Source: Paenibacillus azoreducens
GTDB taxonomy: Bacteria > Bacillota > Bacilli > Paenibacillales > Paenibacillaceae
Reading direction: 5' to 3'
Assembly: GCF_021654775.1 (NCBI RefSeq)
Contig: NZ_AP025343.1
Span: 7,100,001-7,155,000, forward strand
DNA length: 55,000 nucleotides
Positions within the stretch are counted from its first letter, which is position 1; every line of letters begins with the position of its first letter. Below the pieces are notes generated by a model that was given only the letters and a program-made list of their open reading frames with translations, made no database searches and was not told where the DNA came from. The position numbers were made by a program, and so were the translations under genes. Shown in pieces: positions 1 through 9,475 of this stretch.

Positions 1-70
1 GCTCGACTTGCATGTATTAGGCACGCCGCCAGCGTTCGTCCTGAGCCAGGATCAAACTCTCCAAGAAAGT
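1..70 (-). rRNA. rrs: 16S ribosomal RNA, 5' end only (partial)
   Basis: The reverse complement contains the universal 16S 5' sequence AGAGTTTGATCCTGGCTCAG followed by the conserved GACGAACGCTGGCGGCG and the TGCAAGTCGAGC segment. The gene is transcribed leftward, so only its first ~70 nucleotides are in the window. The exact mature 5' end, some 8 nt before AGAGTTTG, is estimated from the family. This would be the operon equivalent to rrnA downstream of bofA in B. subtilis. Confidence 0.97.
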
Positions 71-407
71 TGATATAGCTCATTTTGAATCTGACGAGAA
101 ATTAATTCTCATTTGCTCGATCATCGGTTCAGACAGTTGTCATGAACCCGACAATCTCGCATTTCGGTTTCGTTACCGAAACCTTTATCTCACTCGTTGT
201 TCAGTTTTCAAAGATCAAAATCTTTCATTTTTCGTTACCGCCGTTTAGCTCAGCAGCAACTTTTATAATATATCATGTTGCCCTTCATTTCGTCAAGTGC
301 TTTTTTTCTAAAAACTTTTTTCAAGTTTTTGCTTATCAATTTGACAAGCTTGTACCTTCCTTAAAGGGACGAGATATAATGTACCACAGGATATAGAGCT
401 ACGTCAA
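71..407 (-). promoter_or_regulatory. rRNA operon leader and promoter region
   Basis: This 337-base gene-free stretch lies between bofA and the 16S 5' end. On the minus strand a sigma-A-like promoter can be read: -35 TTGACG (complement of 291-296) and -10 TATATT (complement of 267-272), spacer 18. The rest is an AT-rich leader. It sits where the rRNA promoter should be. The TSS and any boxA are not resolved. Confidence 0.6.
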
Positions 408-674
408 CTACCCCATCAAAGATAATTTTAATCCGTATAATAAGGCCACTCCGGGCAAGCCTAATACTGTCACCGTACCCACTGTCGTCGGGTTCAGGGG
501 AATATACACCTCCGGGATGAGCCCTGAGAAATTAACTATATACAACCCCAATGCAGCAAGTACCAAATGGGTGCCGAATGCCGTCAACCAGCCAAAGCCG
601 ATTTTTTTTCGAACCACGATCATCAAAAGCAGCAGTAAAGACACTGCCATGATTCCAATAGCTGCTAACTTCAT
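408..674 (-). CDS. bofA: BofA family pro-sigma-K processing inhibitor
   Basis: An 88-residue, very hydrophobic protein with segments around residues 5-20, 30-50 and 65-85. The C-terminal GLPGVALLYGLKLSL is characteristic of BofA. In B. subtilis BofA sits in the outer forespore membrane with SpoIVFA and SpoIVFB and holds the SpoIVFB protease inactive until engulfment is complete, controlling activation of sigma-K in the mother cell. The start follows an AGGAGGGG ribosome-binding site. It lies 35 bp after yaaL, as in B. subtilis, so the two are probably co-transcribed. Family and context agree. Confidence 0.9.
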   Translation of the reverse strand: MKLAAIGIMAVSLLLLLMIVVRKKIGFGWLTAFGTHLVLAALGLYIVNFSGLIPEVYIPLNPTTVGTVTVLGLPGVALLYGLKLSLMG

Positions 675-709
675 TTTTCATCCCCTCCTCATTTAGGAAC
701 TCCCGGTCT

Positions 710-988
710 TTATGCTTCAGCGCTATGATGAAGCGGAAGCCGCATCGAATTAATCTTCAGGCGTTTCGCTGCCTTCAGATGCATTTGGTATTTAAGCTCC
801 GCAGCTTCAAGCATATAGATCGCATAATCAATCTGCTCTTCCCCCACAGCTTCTTCAAAATAATGCCGCGCCCGCTCCCACTCCGATTGGGCCTTCATTA
901 CATCCATATAGACTTCAAGCTCTTCTTCCCGCGCTTCTTTTGCCTTCCACACCAAATCTTTCGAAGTTTTGTTCCCGAACCACCGCAT
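710..988 (-). CDS. yaaL: YaaL family protein (DUF2508)
   Basis: About 92 residues, charged and helical, matching the small DUF2508/YaaL protein found between recR and bofA across Bacillales. No function is established. I start at the ATG of MRWFGN because upstream in-frame starts have no ribosome-binding site and would add a tail absent from the family; the GGGGATGG before this ATG is a modest RBS. No signal peptide or membrane segment is seen. The call rests strongly on position between recR and bofA. Confidence 0.75.
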   Translation of the reverse strand: MRWFGNKTSKDLVWKAKEAREEELEVYMDVMKAQSEWERARHYFEEAVGEEQIDYAIYMLEAAELKYQMHLKAAKRLKINSMRLPLHHSAEA

Positions 989-1239
989 ATTCCATCCCCC
1001 GATTCGTAAAATGATCCCGCCTTGGCGCACTTCCATTTTCATTCATACGATCCGGAGGACAAACTTAGAACATCAAAATGATATTTCGTATTACGCGCAC
1101 TTCCAACTGCTATACAGCAGCGTTGCATGGTGACGGTTCACCTTTTCACATTCCACAGGAAGAGATGTCGATCAACGGCGAGGAATGTATAGTATATTTC
1201 CATGCTCCAAGATTGCTCTCCAGCGGATTCTTATAAATA

Positions 1240-1270
1240 CAAAAAAAGGAGCCCCGTCGGGACTCCCTTA
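1240..1270 (-). terminator. Rho-independent terminator after recR
   Basis: Minus-strand hairpin GGGAGTCCC-gac-GGGGCTCC followed by seven T residues, ~40 bp after the recR stop. The bases from here to 1043 hold no gene and should carry the yaaL-bofA promoter, which I could not assign to a sigma factor. Confidence 0.8.
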
Positions 1271-1308
1271 AGATATTACTTATTTTTGCTGATAAGCTTA
1301 ACATGATA

Positions 1309-1908
1309 TCAATTTAACTGACGCCGTCCTTCCAGCGCTTTGGATAACGTCACTTCATCCGCGTATTCCAAATCCCCGCCTACCGGCAATCCATGCGCAA
1401 TCCTGGTAACGGTGAGCTCAAACGGGCGGACAAGCCGCGAAATATACATTGCCGTCGCTTCGCCTTCAATATTAGGATTGGTCGCCAATATAAGCTCTTT
1501 CACGCGTTCATCGCTAAGACGCGTCAGCAGCTCTTTCAGCCGGATATCATCCGGTCCTACCCCTTCCATTGGCGAGATTGCGCCTTGCAGAACATGGTAA
1601 TAACCGTTAAATTCCTTGGTACGCTCCATGGCAACAAGATCTTTGGGGTCCTGTACCACGCAAATAATGGATGAATCGCGCGTTTTGTCCTGGCAAATAC
1701 GGCAAGGATCGGTGTCCGTGATATTGCAGCAAACGGAGCAGTAATGGAGATTCCGCTTCACGCTGACGAGCGCCTTGGCAAAATCAATCACGTCGTCTTC
1801 CTTCATATTCAGCACATGAAAAGCCAGACGGGCCGCAGTCTTCGGCCCGATGCCCGGCAGTCGTGTAAATGCGTCGATCAGCTTAGAGATCGGTTCGGGA
1901 TAATACAA
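1309..1908 (-). CDS. recR: Recombination mediator protein RecR
   Basis: 199 residues, the usual RecR length. The order is a helix-hairpin-helix ([15 protein letters not shown], ~17-31), a four-cysteine zinc finger (C57, C60, C69, C72), a Toprim domain ([16 protein letters not shown] and following) and a Walker-B-like C terminus. RecR forms a ring that, with RecO and RecF, loads RecA at gaps during recombinational repair. It lies 27 bp after ebfC in the conserved dnaX-ebfC-recR cluster, so co-transcription from dnaX is expected. Confidence 0.97.
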   Translation of the reverse strand: MYYPEPISKLIDAFTRLPGIGPKTAARLAFHVLNMKEDDVIDFAKALVSVKRNLHYCSVCCNITDTDPCRICQDKTRDSSIICVVQDPKDLVAMERTKEFNGYYHVLQGAISPMEGVGPDDIRLKELLTRLSDERVKELILATNPNIEGEATAMYISRLVRPFELTVTRIAHGLPVGGDLEYADEVTLSKALEGRRQLN

Positions 1909-1935
1909 AATGCAGGACTCTCCTTCTGCTTAAAA

Positions 1936-2247
1936 TTAGAACAAGCCCGGAATTTTCATGCCGCCTGTAAATTTGCCCATATCCGCGTTAGCGATTTCGT
2001 CTGCCTTAGTCAACGCGTCGTTAACGGCTGTCATGACCAGGTCCTGCAGCATTTCCACGTCATCCGGATCAACAGCTTCCGGTTTAATGGTTACAGACAG
2101 CAATTTCTTATGACCGTTCATTTCCACAGTAACGACGCCGCCGCCGGAGGTGCCTTCTACCTTTTTATCAGCAAGCGCTTCCTGGGCTTTCAACATTTGC
2201 TCTTGCATTTTTTTCACTTGCTTCATCATTTGGTTCATATTATTCAT
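1936..2247 (-). CDS. ebfC: YbaB/EbfC family nucleoid-associated protein
   Basis: 103 residues beginning [18 protein letters not shown], the Met-rich coiled helix typical of YbaB/EbfC (YaaK in B. subtilis), followed by the small sheet with [19 protein letters not shown]. Family members are dimers that bind DNA and coat the nucleoid. The start is chosen after AAGGAGACG; an upstream in-frame Met would run through this RBS. It lies between dnaX and recR, its standard place in Firmicutes and many other bacteria. Confidence 0.93.
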   Translation of the reverse strand: MNNMNQMMKQVKKMQEQMLKAQEALADKKVEGTSGGGVVTVEMNGHKKLLSVTIKPEAVDPDDVEMLQDLVMTAVNDALTKADEIANADMGKFTGGMKIPGLF

Positions 2248-2293
2248 AAGTATCGTCTCCTTTTTTAGCTTTAGACGCACTATAAAGTGCGGA

Positions 2294-4042
2294 TTAATCC
2301 TTTATGATTACGAGATCTTCTCCAAATATTTGGAGCGCCTCATCAATCCATGGCTTCGCGTTCGGATCTTTGCCCTCATGCTCATGCTCCAGCTTCAGTT
2401 CCTCTTTCTGCTGGGGACCTGCCCCTTCCAGAGCATCCGTCCAATCCTTTTGCATCATCGTGACCAGACGATAAGGTTTGCCGAGCTTCTCTTGCAGCAC
2501 GCCCTCGATGACCTGCTTATTAGCCGGCTTTTCGGTCGTCTCGCGGTGAATATTGTTTTTAAAAGCAACCAGGATGGTATCTTCCAGCACCGATACTGGA
2601 TCCCCGTCCATGAACCAAGCGTGAACGGTAACCTTCTCGTCTTTGACGCCTTGAAGAATCTGTCCCCATTGCCGCTGTATTTCCACAAATTCGGGGCTGC
2701 TCTTATGAGCCAGAAATTCCCGCAGATTAGCCGGGATTTTGGCAGCCGAGGAAACACGTTGCGCGGGAGCGCTATGGGACTGCCGGGCAGATCCCCCTGC
2801 AGAAGCGCCTGCCTGCACCGAGCCGCTTTGAACAAGTTTCTCGAGCTTCTTTTCCAGGGCGGCCACCTGGCGTTTAAGCTGATTTACTTCCGTAGAATCC
2901 GCAGGGGCTGCCGTTTGCTGCTGCGCTTGGGATTGTTCATGCCCCGCGAAAGCTCCTTGCGGAGTATTGCAGAGCTTCAAGAGCGCCACCTCAAACAGCG
3001 TCTGCGGCTGGGAAGCGTATTTCATCTCGCTTTGATAGTGATTCAAGGTGTCAATCATATAAAAAAGCTGCTGTCTGGAAAAAGAAGCCGCGATTTCCTT
3101 ATATTCTTCCGGGTGCAGTACCCGGTCCGTCAACTGATCAGCGTTCGGAATCATTTGAATCATCAGAAGATCACGGAAGTAGTACAGGAGGTTCTCCATG
3201 CATTTATCGGCGCTTTTCCCCTCCTGCATGAAATCTTCCACCATTTGCAGCACCAGGCCCGCATCGCCCTTTCGGATAGCCTCAGCCAGTCTGCCGAATT
3301 GTTCGGAGGCAATCCCTCCGGTCATACTCAGCACCTGTTCATAGGATACATGACCACCCGTAAAGGATGCAATCTGATCCAAAATACTTAAGGCATCCCG
3401 CATGCCCCCGTCGGACAAACGAGCTATATATTGAAGCGCCTCATTATCGGCTTCCATTCCTTCTTCTTGCGCAATTTGCCGAAGCCGCTGCGTCTGCTCT
3501 TCCAAGGAAACTCTGCGAAAATCAAAACGTTGACAGCGGGAAATGATGGTCGCCGGCAGCTTATGGGGCTCCGTAGTCGCCAAAATAAACATCACATGCG
3601 GAGGCGGCTCCTCCAGTGTCTTAAGCAGAGCATTAAATGCTTCTGTCGTCAGCATGTGCACTTCGTCGATAATATACACCTTTTGCCTAACTTCCGTTGG
3701 CGCGTATTTCACTTTCTCACGCAAATCACGGATTTCTTCCACGCCCCGGTTGGATGCGGCATCGATCTCCTGCACGTCCATCACCGCGCCGGCCGTAATT
3801 CTCTTGCACGCCTCGCATTCATTGCAGGGTTCGATTGCCGGACCGCGTTCGCAGTTAACCGCTTTGGCCAATACTTTGGCCGTCGTTGTCTTACCGGTTC
3901 CTCGCGGACCGCTGAACAGGTAAGCATGGGAAACCCGCTGTTCGCGAATGGCGTTCTGCAGCGTTTGAATAATATGCTGTTGTCCAACCATGTCCTGAAA
4001 CGACTGCGGCCGCCAGGCACGGTAGAGCGCTACATGTTTCAC
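2294..4042 (-). CDS. dnaX: DNA polymerase III subunit gamma/tau
   Basis: 582 residues. The N-terminal AAA+ clamp-loader ATPase has Walker A GPRGTGKT (45-52), a zinc-binding set (C64, C73, C76, C79), Walker B IIDEVHML and an SRC arginine-finger motif ([12 protein letters not shown]). A Gln/Ala-rich linker around 370-430 leads to the tau-specific C-terminal region that binds the polymerase. It loads the beta clamp and couples the replisome. The start is GTG after AGAGGG. No A-AAA-AAG slippery site for an E. coli-type gamma frameshift is seen, so only tau is predicted. SRP RNA lies upstream, as in B. subtilis. Confidence 0.97.
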   Translation of the reverse strand: MKHVALYRAWRPQSFQDMVGQQHIIQTLQNAIREQRVSHAYLFSGPRGTGKTTTAKVLAKAVNCERGPAIEPCNECEACKRITAGAVMDVQEIDAASNRGVEEIRDLREKVKYAPTEVRQKVYIIDEVHMLTTEAFNALLKTLEEPPPHVMFILATTEPHKLPATIISRCQRFDFRRVSLEEQTQRLRQIAQEEGMEADNEALQYIARLSDGGMRDALSILDQIASFTGGHVSYEQVLSMTGGIASEQFGRLAEAIRKGDAGLVLQMVEDFMQEGKSADKCMENLLYYFRDLLMIQMIPNADQLTDRVLHPEEYKEIAASFSRQQLFYMIDTLNHYQSEMKYASQPQTLFEVALLKLCNTPQGAFAGHEQSQAQQQTAAPADSTEVNQLKRQVAALEKKLEKLVQSGSVQAGASAGGSARQSHSAPAQRVSSAAKIPANLREFLAHKSSPEFVEIQRQWGQILQGVKDEKVTVHAWFMDGDPVSVLEDTILVAFKNNIHRETTEKPANKQVIEGVLQEKLGKPYRLVTMMQKDWTDALEGAGPQQKEELKLEHEHEGKDPNAKPWIDEALQIFGEDLVIIKD

Positions 4043-4146
4043 TTGCTATACCCTCTTTCAACTTCCACTTGCGTGCATGTTTGTCGCTTCATCATTATAC
4101 TATAATCCGCCGCCAGACAAAACGTCTATCAGCAGCGCTTCAAAAA

Positions 4147-4183
4147 AACAAAAAGCATCTTTGCCGATAAGGCAAAGATGCTG
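4147..4183 (-). terminator. Rho-independent terminator of the SRP RNA gene
   Basis: Minus strand: AGCATCTTTGCC-ttatc-GGCAAAGATGCT followed by a T-rich run (TTTTTGTTTTTTT). The 12-bp perfect stem begins ~15 nt after the SRP RNA 3' end. Confidence 0.9.
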
Positions 4184-4198
4184 ATTTTCAGAAGTTAT

Positions 4199-4469
4199 AC
4201 CGCGCACCTGTTATTGATAATTGCGATCCAAGCGGCACCCCTGAGTAACAACTCGGGCTAGGCTGCCCTCCGGCACAAGAGCGGACTTGCTTATGGCTGC
4301 TTCCTTCCGGACCTGACCAGGTTCACAAGTGCTCATTGCGGAGGACCCAGCCGTCAACATTGCACTCAGGGACCAAACCTCACATCGGCAAAACCTCTAA
4401 ACAGGAATTAAACCTCGCTACAGCGGATTGCGAGTTACAGGGCACCGCTACCTCCCCGTCTAGCGCGGT
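4199..4469 (-). ncRNA. ffs: Signal recognition particle RNA, large bacterial (Bacillus scRNA) type
   Basis: On the minus strand the RNA has paired ends (ACCGCGC with GCGCGGT), the Alu-domain GGGGAGGTAGCGG start typical of the 6S-like scRNA of Bacillus, and the universal Ffh-binding domain (CCTGGTCAGGTCCGG, then GGAAGGAAGCAGCC). The length of ~271 nt matches Bacillus scRNA and is far longer than the ~114 nt E. coli 4.5S RNA. It assembles with Ffh to target nascent membrane and secreted proteins. It lies just upstream of dnaX, as scr does in B. subtilis. Confidence 0.97.
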
Positions 4470-4476
4470 ATAACAT

Positions 4477-4505
4477 AGTATAGACGATTTGCTGCAAAAG
4501 TGCAA
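4477..4505 (-). promoter_or_regulatory. Sigma-A promoter of the SRP RNA gene
   Basis: Minus strand -35 TTGCAC (complement of 4500-4505), exact 17-bp spacer, -10 TATACT (complement of 4477-4482). The predicted start of transcription falls at or just before the RNA 5' end near 4469. Confidence 0.75.
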
Positions 4506-4511
4506 CCAATG

Positions 4512-5132
4512 TCAATTGTTAACAGAAATCGCGCCGCCTTCATCTTCTGTTGTTTCCACCCCGAATTCTTGTTGCTGCAAATATGTGAAGAAAAGACATA
4601 TTGCGGCGCTTATGATGCCTGCTGCGATATCGATTCCGATCATCTTGCCGGGCAGCGGATAAACCCACTCGACGACGCATGCCGATAGCATGGCCCACAC
4701 AAGCGTAAATGTGATCCAGAACACGTCTGGATTCAGATCCTTTTTTCGTAATAATTCCAGTATAATCATGCCAACCAAAGCGCAACCTACCACTATCAGG
4801 CTAAGCCATGCAAGTTGAATACTTGTTAAAATCGGCCAACCCCAAGCCGGAAAGGACTTTGCCCCAATCTGGAAAGCTCCATATACGAAACCTGCAACAA
4901 TAAAGGTTGAAGCGACTGTGATCAGAACTTCACCTATGACGTTTCGCACTTCTCTATCCGAAACCTGCTCCCCCTCCATTTTCAAGCGCTGCGGTCTGCG
5001 ATGGCTCCATTCTCCGAATACGGCAAATAACGATCCCAGCACAAGCGTTGCTCCAACGACCGAAATCGGCAGCTCGCCTTTCAGAATATGCCATAGAAAT
5101 CCGAGGCTAAGCATCAACAATTTTTCTATCAT
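4512..5132 (-). CDS. Predicted multi-pass membrane protein of unknown function
   Basis: 206 residues with about five hydrophobic segments (roughly 5-20, 22-42, 68-90, 103-128, 138-155 and 165-185, some borderline) and an acidic, poorly conserved-looking C terminus. I do not recognise the family. Its ATG overlaps the stop of the upstream AraC-type regulator in an ATGA arrangement, so translation is probably coupled and the two are one transcription unit. The coupling suggests the regulator and membrane protein act together, but substrate and role cannot be read from the sequence. Confidence 0.75.
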   Translation of the reverse strand: MIEKLLMLSLGFLWHILKGELPISVVGATLVLGSLFAVFGEWSHRRPQRLKMEGEQVSDREVRNVIGEVLITVASTFIVAGFVYGAFQIGAKSFPAWGWPILTSIQLAWLSLIVVGCALVGMIILELLRKKDLNPDVFWITFTLVWAMLSACVVEWVYPLPGKMIGIDIAAGIISAAICLFFTYLQQQEFGVETTEDEGGAISVNN

Positions 5133-6085
5133 TGCCCGGAAACTCCATTTCCTTCAAAGCCCATTTCAAAATCTAGGTTAACCGGCTCATCAGGCAATTG
5201 ACTATTATCTACTACGCTTCCGGTTGTCGGCACAGACTGATCCACAATATCAAAGCGGATACCATCTAGCCATACCTTGCCCGGACCGCTTAACAGTACG
5301 CCAAATGCAACTGCTTCGGCATAAGGCGGAATGTCGAGCACAACTTCATATTGGCCCCACGCCGTCGTCCCCGAAACGGGGCGATCACTCATATTATCAA
5401 AATTTAACGGCACCTCATCTTTGCCATCTACGCGCATCCATAATCCAGAACAATCCTTCACATTTTCCGTCTTTAGAAACCCGGATAATCGGAGGCGCTG
5501 ACCGGCGTATTTTCCTGGTTTGAACATCTGCATCAATGTGCAGAATCCTTGGGGATCCGCATCATCAGCCCCCCGAACCATCCCGGAGGCTTTCCCCCGA
5601 TGGACATGGATTGGGTCTATGTTTACTTGATACTGATGAGTATACACTCCGGAAATCATCCATCCCTTAGGAGCCGCCTGCCTTTTAATAAGCTGAGCTT
5701 CCTTGTTTTCTTCGAAATCTTTCATTCGGTTCTCCTCCTTAGCACGCCTGAAGCATCGGAATCCTTTGCGATATTCATTCGGGGTCATGCCATACAATTG
5801 CTTGAAGGAACGGGTAAAAGAATCTTGTCCGGAAAAACGGTATTCCAGCGCGATGTCCAGAATCCGTTTATTCGTCGACAAAAGCTCTACCGCCGCTTCC
5901 GCCAGCCGGCGTTCCCGTAAATACACGGCAGCATTCAGACCGATGTGGCGACGGAACACCCGATGGAAATGAAAGCGGGATACAGAGCAGTATTCAGCGA
6001 TGTCGGCAACATCCACATCTTCTCTCATATGCCTTTCGATGTAGGCGACTGCATCCTTAACCCATTGTTCATGCTCCCGCCACAT
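5129..6085 (-). CDS. AraC-type transcription regulator with a C-terminal galactose-binding-like domain
   Basis: 318 residues. The N-terminal ~108 residues are a complete AraC/XylS double HTH: a first HTH around SVSRFHFHRVFRRHIG and a second ending SFTRSFKQLYGMTPNEYRKG. After a charged linker, residues ~140-310 look like a beta-sandwich with short repeated phrases (GKYAGQRLRLSGFLKTENV, AVAFGVLLSGPGKVWLDGIRFDIV) typical of carbohydrate/galactose-binding-like folds. Most AraC regulators have the effector domain first; here the DNA-binding domain is first. It is coupled to the next gene by a 4-bp overlap. The effector is unknown. Confidence 0.85.
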   Translation of the reverse strand: MWREHEQWVKDAVAYIERHMREDVDVADIAEYCSVSRFHFHRVFRRHIGLNAAVYLRERRLAEAAVELLSTNKRILDIALEYRFSGQDSFTRSFKQLYGMTPNEYRKGFRCFRRAKEENRMKDFEENKEAQLIKRQAAPKGWMISGVYTHQYQVNIDPIHVHRGKASGMVRGADDADPQGFCTLMQMFKPGKYAGQRLRLSGFLKTENVKDCSGLWMRVDGKDEVPLNFDNMSDRPVSGTTAWGQYEVVLDIPPYAEAVAFGVLLSGPGKVWLDGIRFDIVDQSVPTTGSVVDNSQLPDEPVNLDFEMGFEGNGVSGQ

Positions 6086-6198
6086 AACAATCCTCCGTTC
6101 TTCCTTCGTCTTTTGCTTGTTTCGTCTTTCCAGTATTAACCCCGATTGATTCTATCCTATCGCATTCACCGAATTTCGTTTTGACATTTTGTGCGATT

Positions 6199-6249
6199 TA
6201 GGCGCGATCAAAAAAATAATAGACCATTAGATATTTTTGATCGCGCCTA
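6199..6249. repeat. Family C inverted repeat, copy C1 (short MITE-like element)
   Basis: A near-perfect 47-bp palindrome from GGCGCGATCAAAAA to TTTTTGATCGCGCC, flanked on both sides by TA. Its left half (including ATAATAGACCATTAGAT) matches the right end of copy C2 at 15301-15385 in inverse orientation, so C1 looks like an internally deleted version of the same element. It lies between the AraC-type gene and rpmE. Confidence 0.85.
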
Positions 6250-6286
6250 GAAAAGATGGTTTAAGAGCCTGCTCGAACCCAGACAC

Positions 6287-6332
6287 AAAAAATGGACCCC
6301 CTAGGCCGTTGCCAGCAAGGGAGTCCATATTT
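6287..6332 (-). terminator. Terminator after rpmE
   Basis: Minus-strand hairpin ATGGACTCCC ... GGGGGTCCAT followed by TTTTTT, 14 bp after the rpmE stop. Confidence 0.8.
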
Positions 6333-6345
6333 ATAAGCAGATGTA

Positions 6346-6543
6346 TTAGATACCGTATTTCTTCTTAAATCTATCAACACGGCCGCCGGCGTCAACAAAT
6401 TTCTGTTTGCCTGTAAAGAATGGATGGCAGTTGGAGCAAATCTCAACGCGCAGATCCTCTTTTACGGAACCTGTTTCGAACGTATTTCCGCAAGCACATG
6501 TTACGGTAGTTACGTGGTATTTTGGTTGAATTTCTTGTTTCAT
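6346..6543 (-). CDS. rpmE: 50S ribosomal protein L31, zinc-binding type
   Basis: 65 residues, the normal length of L31. Two cysteine pairs (C-A-C near residue 17 and C-S-N-C near 35-38 in [13 protein letters not shown]) mark the zinc-containing C+ paralogue. The end [15 protein letters not shown] is diagnostic. The start is the ATG after AGAGGTG; an apparent GTG three codons earlier is part of that RBS. It is a component of the 50S central protuberance. The gene lies near rho, as in B. subtilis, with a radical SAM gene between them here. Confidence 0.96.
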   Translation of the reverse strand: MKQEIQPKYHVTTVTCACGNTFETGSVKEDLRVEICSNCHPFFTGKQKFVDAGGRVDRFKKKYGI

Positions 6544-6609
6544 GTCTTTCACCTCTTTTTGCCCTGAGTCTCATGCGTACACAGAGTTATATAATGACAC
6601 AATAAATAT

Positions 6610-6638
6610 ATTATAACAGGGACAAACACAATAATCAA
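6610..6638 (-). promoter_or_regulatory. Sigma-A promoter of rpmE
   Basis: Minus strand -35 TTGATT (complement of 6633-6638), 17-bp spacer, -10 TATAAT (complement of 6610-6615). It lies between the radical SAM stop and rpmE, so rpmE can be expressed independently. Confidence 0.8.
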
Positions 6639-6654
6639 TGTATTGTTGAAAAGT

Positions 6655-7935
6655 TTAATCCCTTGCGAGCACGGGCTTTTTCGGTCTTCTATGGCCTACA
6701 GGCGGCACGTGGGTATAAGAACCAATGACGACATCCGGGAGTTCAGCCTGGAATATCTCAATCATTTGCTTCATGCCCAAAATATCCCCTTTAGCCGGTG
6801 GAATCAACTCGAGATAGCTTTCCGGATCGATGTTCAAATTACGCATCTGGATCAACTTCAGCCCGGTGCGGCGTACAAATTCGATCATCGCTTCAATCTC
6901 TTCCTCACGGTCGGTAACCCCAGGGAATATGAGGTAATTAATCGATGTATATACCCCTTGATCGGAAGCATATTTCAAGGATTTCTCCACATTGGCAAGC
7001 GTATATTTGCGCGGCTTGTAATAAGCATTGTAATGATCATCAAGAGCGCTGATCGTGCTTACGCGCATCAAATCAAGACCCGCATCAACGATGCCGCGGA
7101 TAAAATCGGTTAAGCCGGCATTGGTATTAATGTTGATATATCCCATGTCGGTCACGGAACGAACCTCGCGCATTGCCTCAATAATGATTTTAGCCTGCGT
7201 CGAAGGTTCGCCTTCACAACCCTGTCCAAAGCTGATGATCGAATCCGGTGTTTTGAGATGTTCAAGCATGATCTGGACAAGCTCTTCCACCGTCGGTTTA
7301 AAGTTCATGCGCGTTTGCGGAGCCACAAATCCGCTGTCATCAGGCTGCTCGGAAATACAGCCGAAACAGCCTGCATTGCAGGAATAGGATACTGGAACCG
7401 CACCTTCCCAACGATTTAAAAAGGTATTGGAAGCCGTAAGGCACTCATAACCTAACGCGCAGTTTGACAGATGTTCATACAGGCGGTTATTCGGGTATTT
7501 TTCGATCAGCCGCTTGACGCCAAGCTTCAGTTCCTTCAAATCGCAATTCAGCGGGTTCCATTTTTCGGGATCATCGGAAAGGCGGGCTGTTGTATAGAAA
7601 CGCCCATCCTTCCACACCACCGCAGAATATCCGAATAACGGCAGTTTATATTCTTTATCCGTTTTCACATATCCAGGCAGACACAACCGGGTAAATCCTT
7701 GCGGAAGGAGCGCGCCAACAGCCTGCGCATCGCTAGGCATCGACATCATCTCCCCGGTTTCAGGGTCCATGCCGATCGCACGCGTGTTTGGAAGTCCAAC
7801 CAGCGTAGCCCCGTCAGGCAGTGGTATCAGTTCATCCTCCAAGATTTCTACGATCATATCGCCGCTGCGGGCAAGCCCATAAAGCGAAGGATGATCGAAT
7901 ACATTGCCTTTCTCATCTGCATATACCAGGTACAT
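6655..7935 (-). CDS. Radical SAM protein of unknown substrate
   Basis: 426 residues. A CxxxCxxC cluster (C186, C190, C193 in SYSCNAGCFGC) binds the 4Fe-4S cluster that cleaves S-adenosylmethionine, and FGQGCEGEP looks like the SAM-binding GGE-type motif. The ~180 residues before the cluster form an extra domain with no motif I recognise. The protein is cytosolic. It lies between rho and rpmE and 30 bp after rho, so it is likely co-transcribed with rho. Substrate cannot be assigned; the setting suggests a link with translation or transcription, but that is only inference. Confidence 0.85.
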   Translation of the reverse strand: MYLVYADEKGNVFDHPSLYGLARSGDMIVEILEDELIPLPDGATLVGLPNTRAIGMDPETGEMMSMPSDAQAVGALLPQGFTRLCLPGYVKTDKEYKLPLFGYSAVVWKDGRFYTTARLSDDPEKWNPLNCDLKELKLGVKRLIEKYPNNRLYEHLSNCALGYECLTASNTFLNRWEGAVPVSYSCNAGCFGCISEQPDDSGFVAPQTRMNFKPTVEELVQIMLEHLKTPDSIISFGQGCEGEPSTQAKIIIEAMREVRSVTDMGYININTNAGLTDFIRGIVDAGLDLMRVSTISALDDHYNAYYKPRKYTLANVEKSLKYASDQGVYTSINYLIFPGVTDREEEIEAMIEFVRRTGLKLIQMRNLNIDPESYLELIPPAKGDILGMKQMIEIFQAELPDVVIGSYTHVPPVGHRRPKKPVLARD

Positions 7936-7965
7936 GATGGTTCTCCTCTTTGTTCGTAAAAGTTG

Positions 7966-9303
7966 TTAAGTAAGCGGTACGGAGGCTGCGGCAGTTCTCG
8001 TCGTCCGTCTGTTGCCGCCGTTTTGGCTGCCCGATCCCTTGCCGTTTGAACTTGCGCTTGCATTGACGTCAAAGGATGCCAAAAATTCCGCATTGGTCTT
8101 GCAATCCCGCAGCTTCTTTAAGAAGCCTTCTACAAAATCAGCCGATTCATTCATGTTTTTGCGGATCGCCCAAATGGTATCAAGTTCTTCCTTCGTTAAG
8201 AGCACTTCTTCACGCCGTGTGCCTGAACGACGGATATCGATCGCAGGGAAGATTCGGCGCTCGGCCAGCTTGCGATCCAGATGCAGCTCCATGTTGCCCG
8301 TCCCCTTGAACTCCTCGTAAATGATATCATCCATCCGCGAGCCCGTATCAATCAGCGCCGTTGCCAAAATCGTCAGACTGCCGCCTTCTTCCACATTCCG
8401 GGCCGATCCGAAAAAGCGCTTGGGACGATGGAATGCAGCCGGATCGATACCGCCGCTTAACGTACGTCCCGATGGCGGAATAACCAAATTATAGGCACGC
8501 GCTAAACGGGTAATGCTATCCATTAATATCACAACATCCTTCTTATGCTCCACCAGACGAAGCGCGCGTTCCAGAACCAGCTCAGCTACTTTGATATGGT
8601 TCTCCGGCAATTCATCAAATGTTGAAGCAACCACTTCTCCTTTAACAGAACGCTGCATGTCCGTCACTTCTTCGGGACGTTCATCAATAAGCAGTACAAA
8701 TAGTTCAATTTCGGGATTGTTGGTAGAGATGCTGTTGGCAATTTCCTTTAAGAGGAGCGTTTTACCTGCTTTCGGAGGTGCAACGATCAAACCGCGCTGT
8801 CCCAAACCGACGGGAGCAAGCAAGTCCATAATTCGGGTAGACAAATGGTTGGGGGATGTTTCAAGCACAAGTTTCTTTTGCGGAAAGAGAGGCGTAAGCG
8901 CAGGGAAGTGAAGACGTTCCGCAGCGGTTTCCGGGTTTTCTCCGTTGACCGCATTCACTTGCAGCAGACCAAAGTACCTTTCATTTTCTTTCGGTGCCCG
9001 GCATTTCCCTGAGACCAGATCTCCTGTCCTTAAATCAAACTTGCGAATCTGCGAGGCTGAAATATAAATATCCTCCGTACTCGGCAAGTAGTTGATTGGA
9101 CGCAGAAAACCGTATCCTTCAGGAAGGATTTCCAAAACACCCTCCATGAACATGAGTCCGCTATGCTCTGCCTGTGCCCTCAGAATGGCAAAAATCAGTT
9201 CTTTCTTCTTCAGCTGCCCGTAGTACGGAATTTGATATTTCTTTGCAAGCTTGTACAGATCGGTCAGCTTCATTTCTTCCAAATCGGCAATTTGCAAATC
9301 CAT
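7966..9303 (-). CDS. rho: Transcription termination factor Rho
   Basis: 445 residues. An N-terminal Rho helix bundle (1-45) precedes the RNA-binding cold-shock-like domain ([23 protein letters not shown], ~54-83). The RecA-type hexameric ATPase follows, with Walker A APPKAGKT (~175-182), Walker [17 protein letters not shown] and the Q/R loops. The Ser/Gly/Asn-rich C-terminal tail is an odd extension. Rho terminates untranslated and antisense RNA. The start follows AGGTGGT. Order murA-rho-rpmE matches Firmicutes. Confidence 0.97.
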   Translation of the reverse strand: MDLQIADLEEMKLTDLYKLAKKYQIPYYGQLKKKELIFAILRAQAEHSGLMFMEGVLEILPEGYGFLRPINYLPSTEDIYISASQIRKFDLRTGDLVSGKCRAPKENERYFGLLQVNAVNGENPETAAERLHFPALTPLFPQKKLVLETSPNHLSTRIMDLLAPVGLGQRGLIVAPPKAGKTLLLKEIANSISTNNPEIELFVLLIDERPEEVTDMQRSVKGEVVASTFDELPENHIKVAELVLERALRLVEHKKDVVILMDSITRLARAYNLVIPPSGRTLSGGIDPAAFHRPKRFFGSARNVEEGGSLTILATALIDTGSRMDDIIYEEFKGTGNMELHLDRKLAERRIFPAIDIRRSGTRREEVLLTKEELDTIWAIRKNMNESADFVEGFLKKLRDCKTNAEFLASFDVNASASSNGKGSGSQNGGNRRTTRTAAASVPLT

Positions 9304-9475
9304 GTAATAACCACCTATTCAATTTTATAAGTGCAATCTAACTAAAACCATGTTTGTTTCTATAAGTCTATGAAAAATCCTTATTAGGATAGCATTACCC
9401 AAATTAGAAGGAGATATGCAATTTGCCGTAAAATCAAGTTTCCGGCAGTAAACCTATCCCCTTCATTGTAACGGT

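Noticed and set aside
331..381. A plus-strand TTGACA (341) and TATAAT (375) near the rRNA leader
   Set aside because: The distance between them is 28 bp, not ~17, and no plus-strand gene follows.
2294..4042. Programmed frameshift in dnaX producing gamma
   Set aside because: No A-AAA-AAG slippery heptamer is visible at the expected place, and B. subtilis makes only tau.
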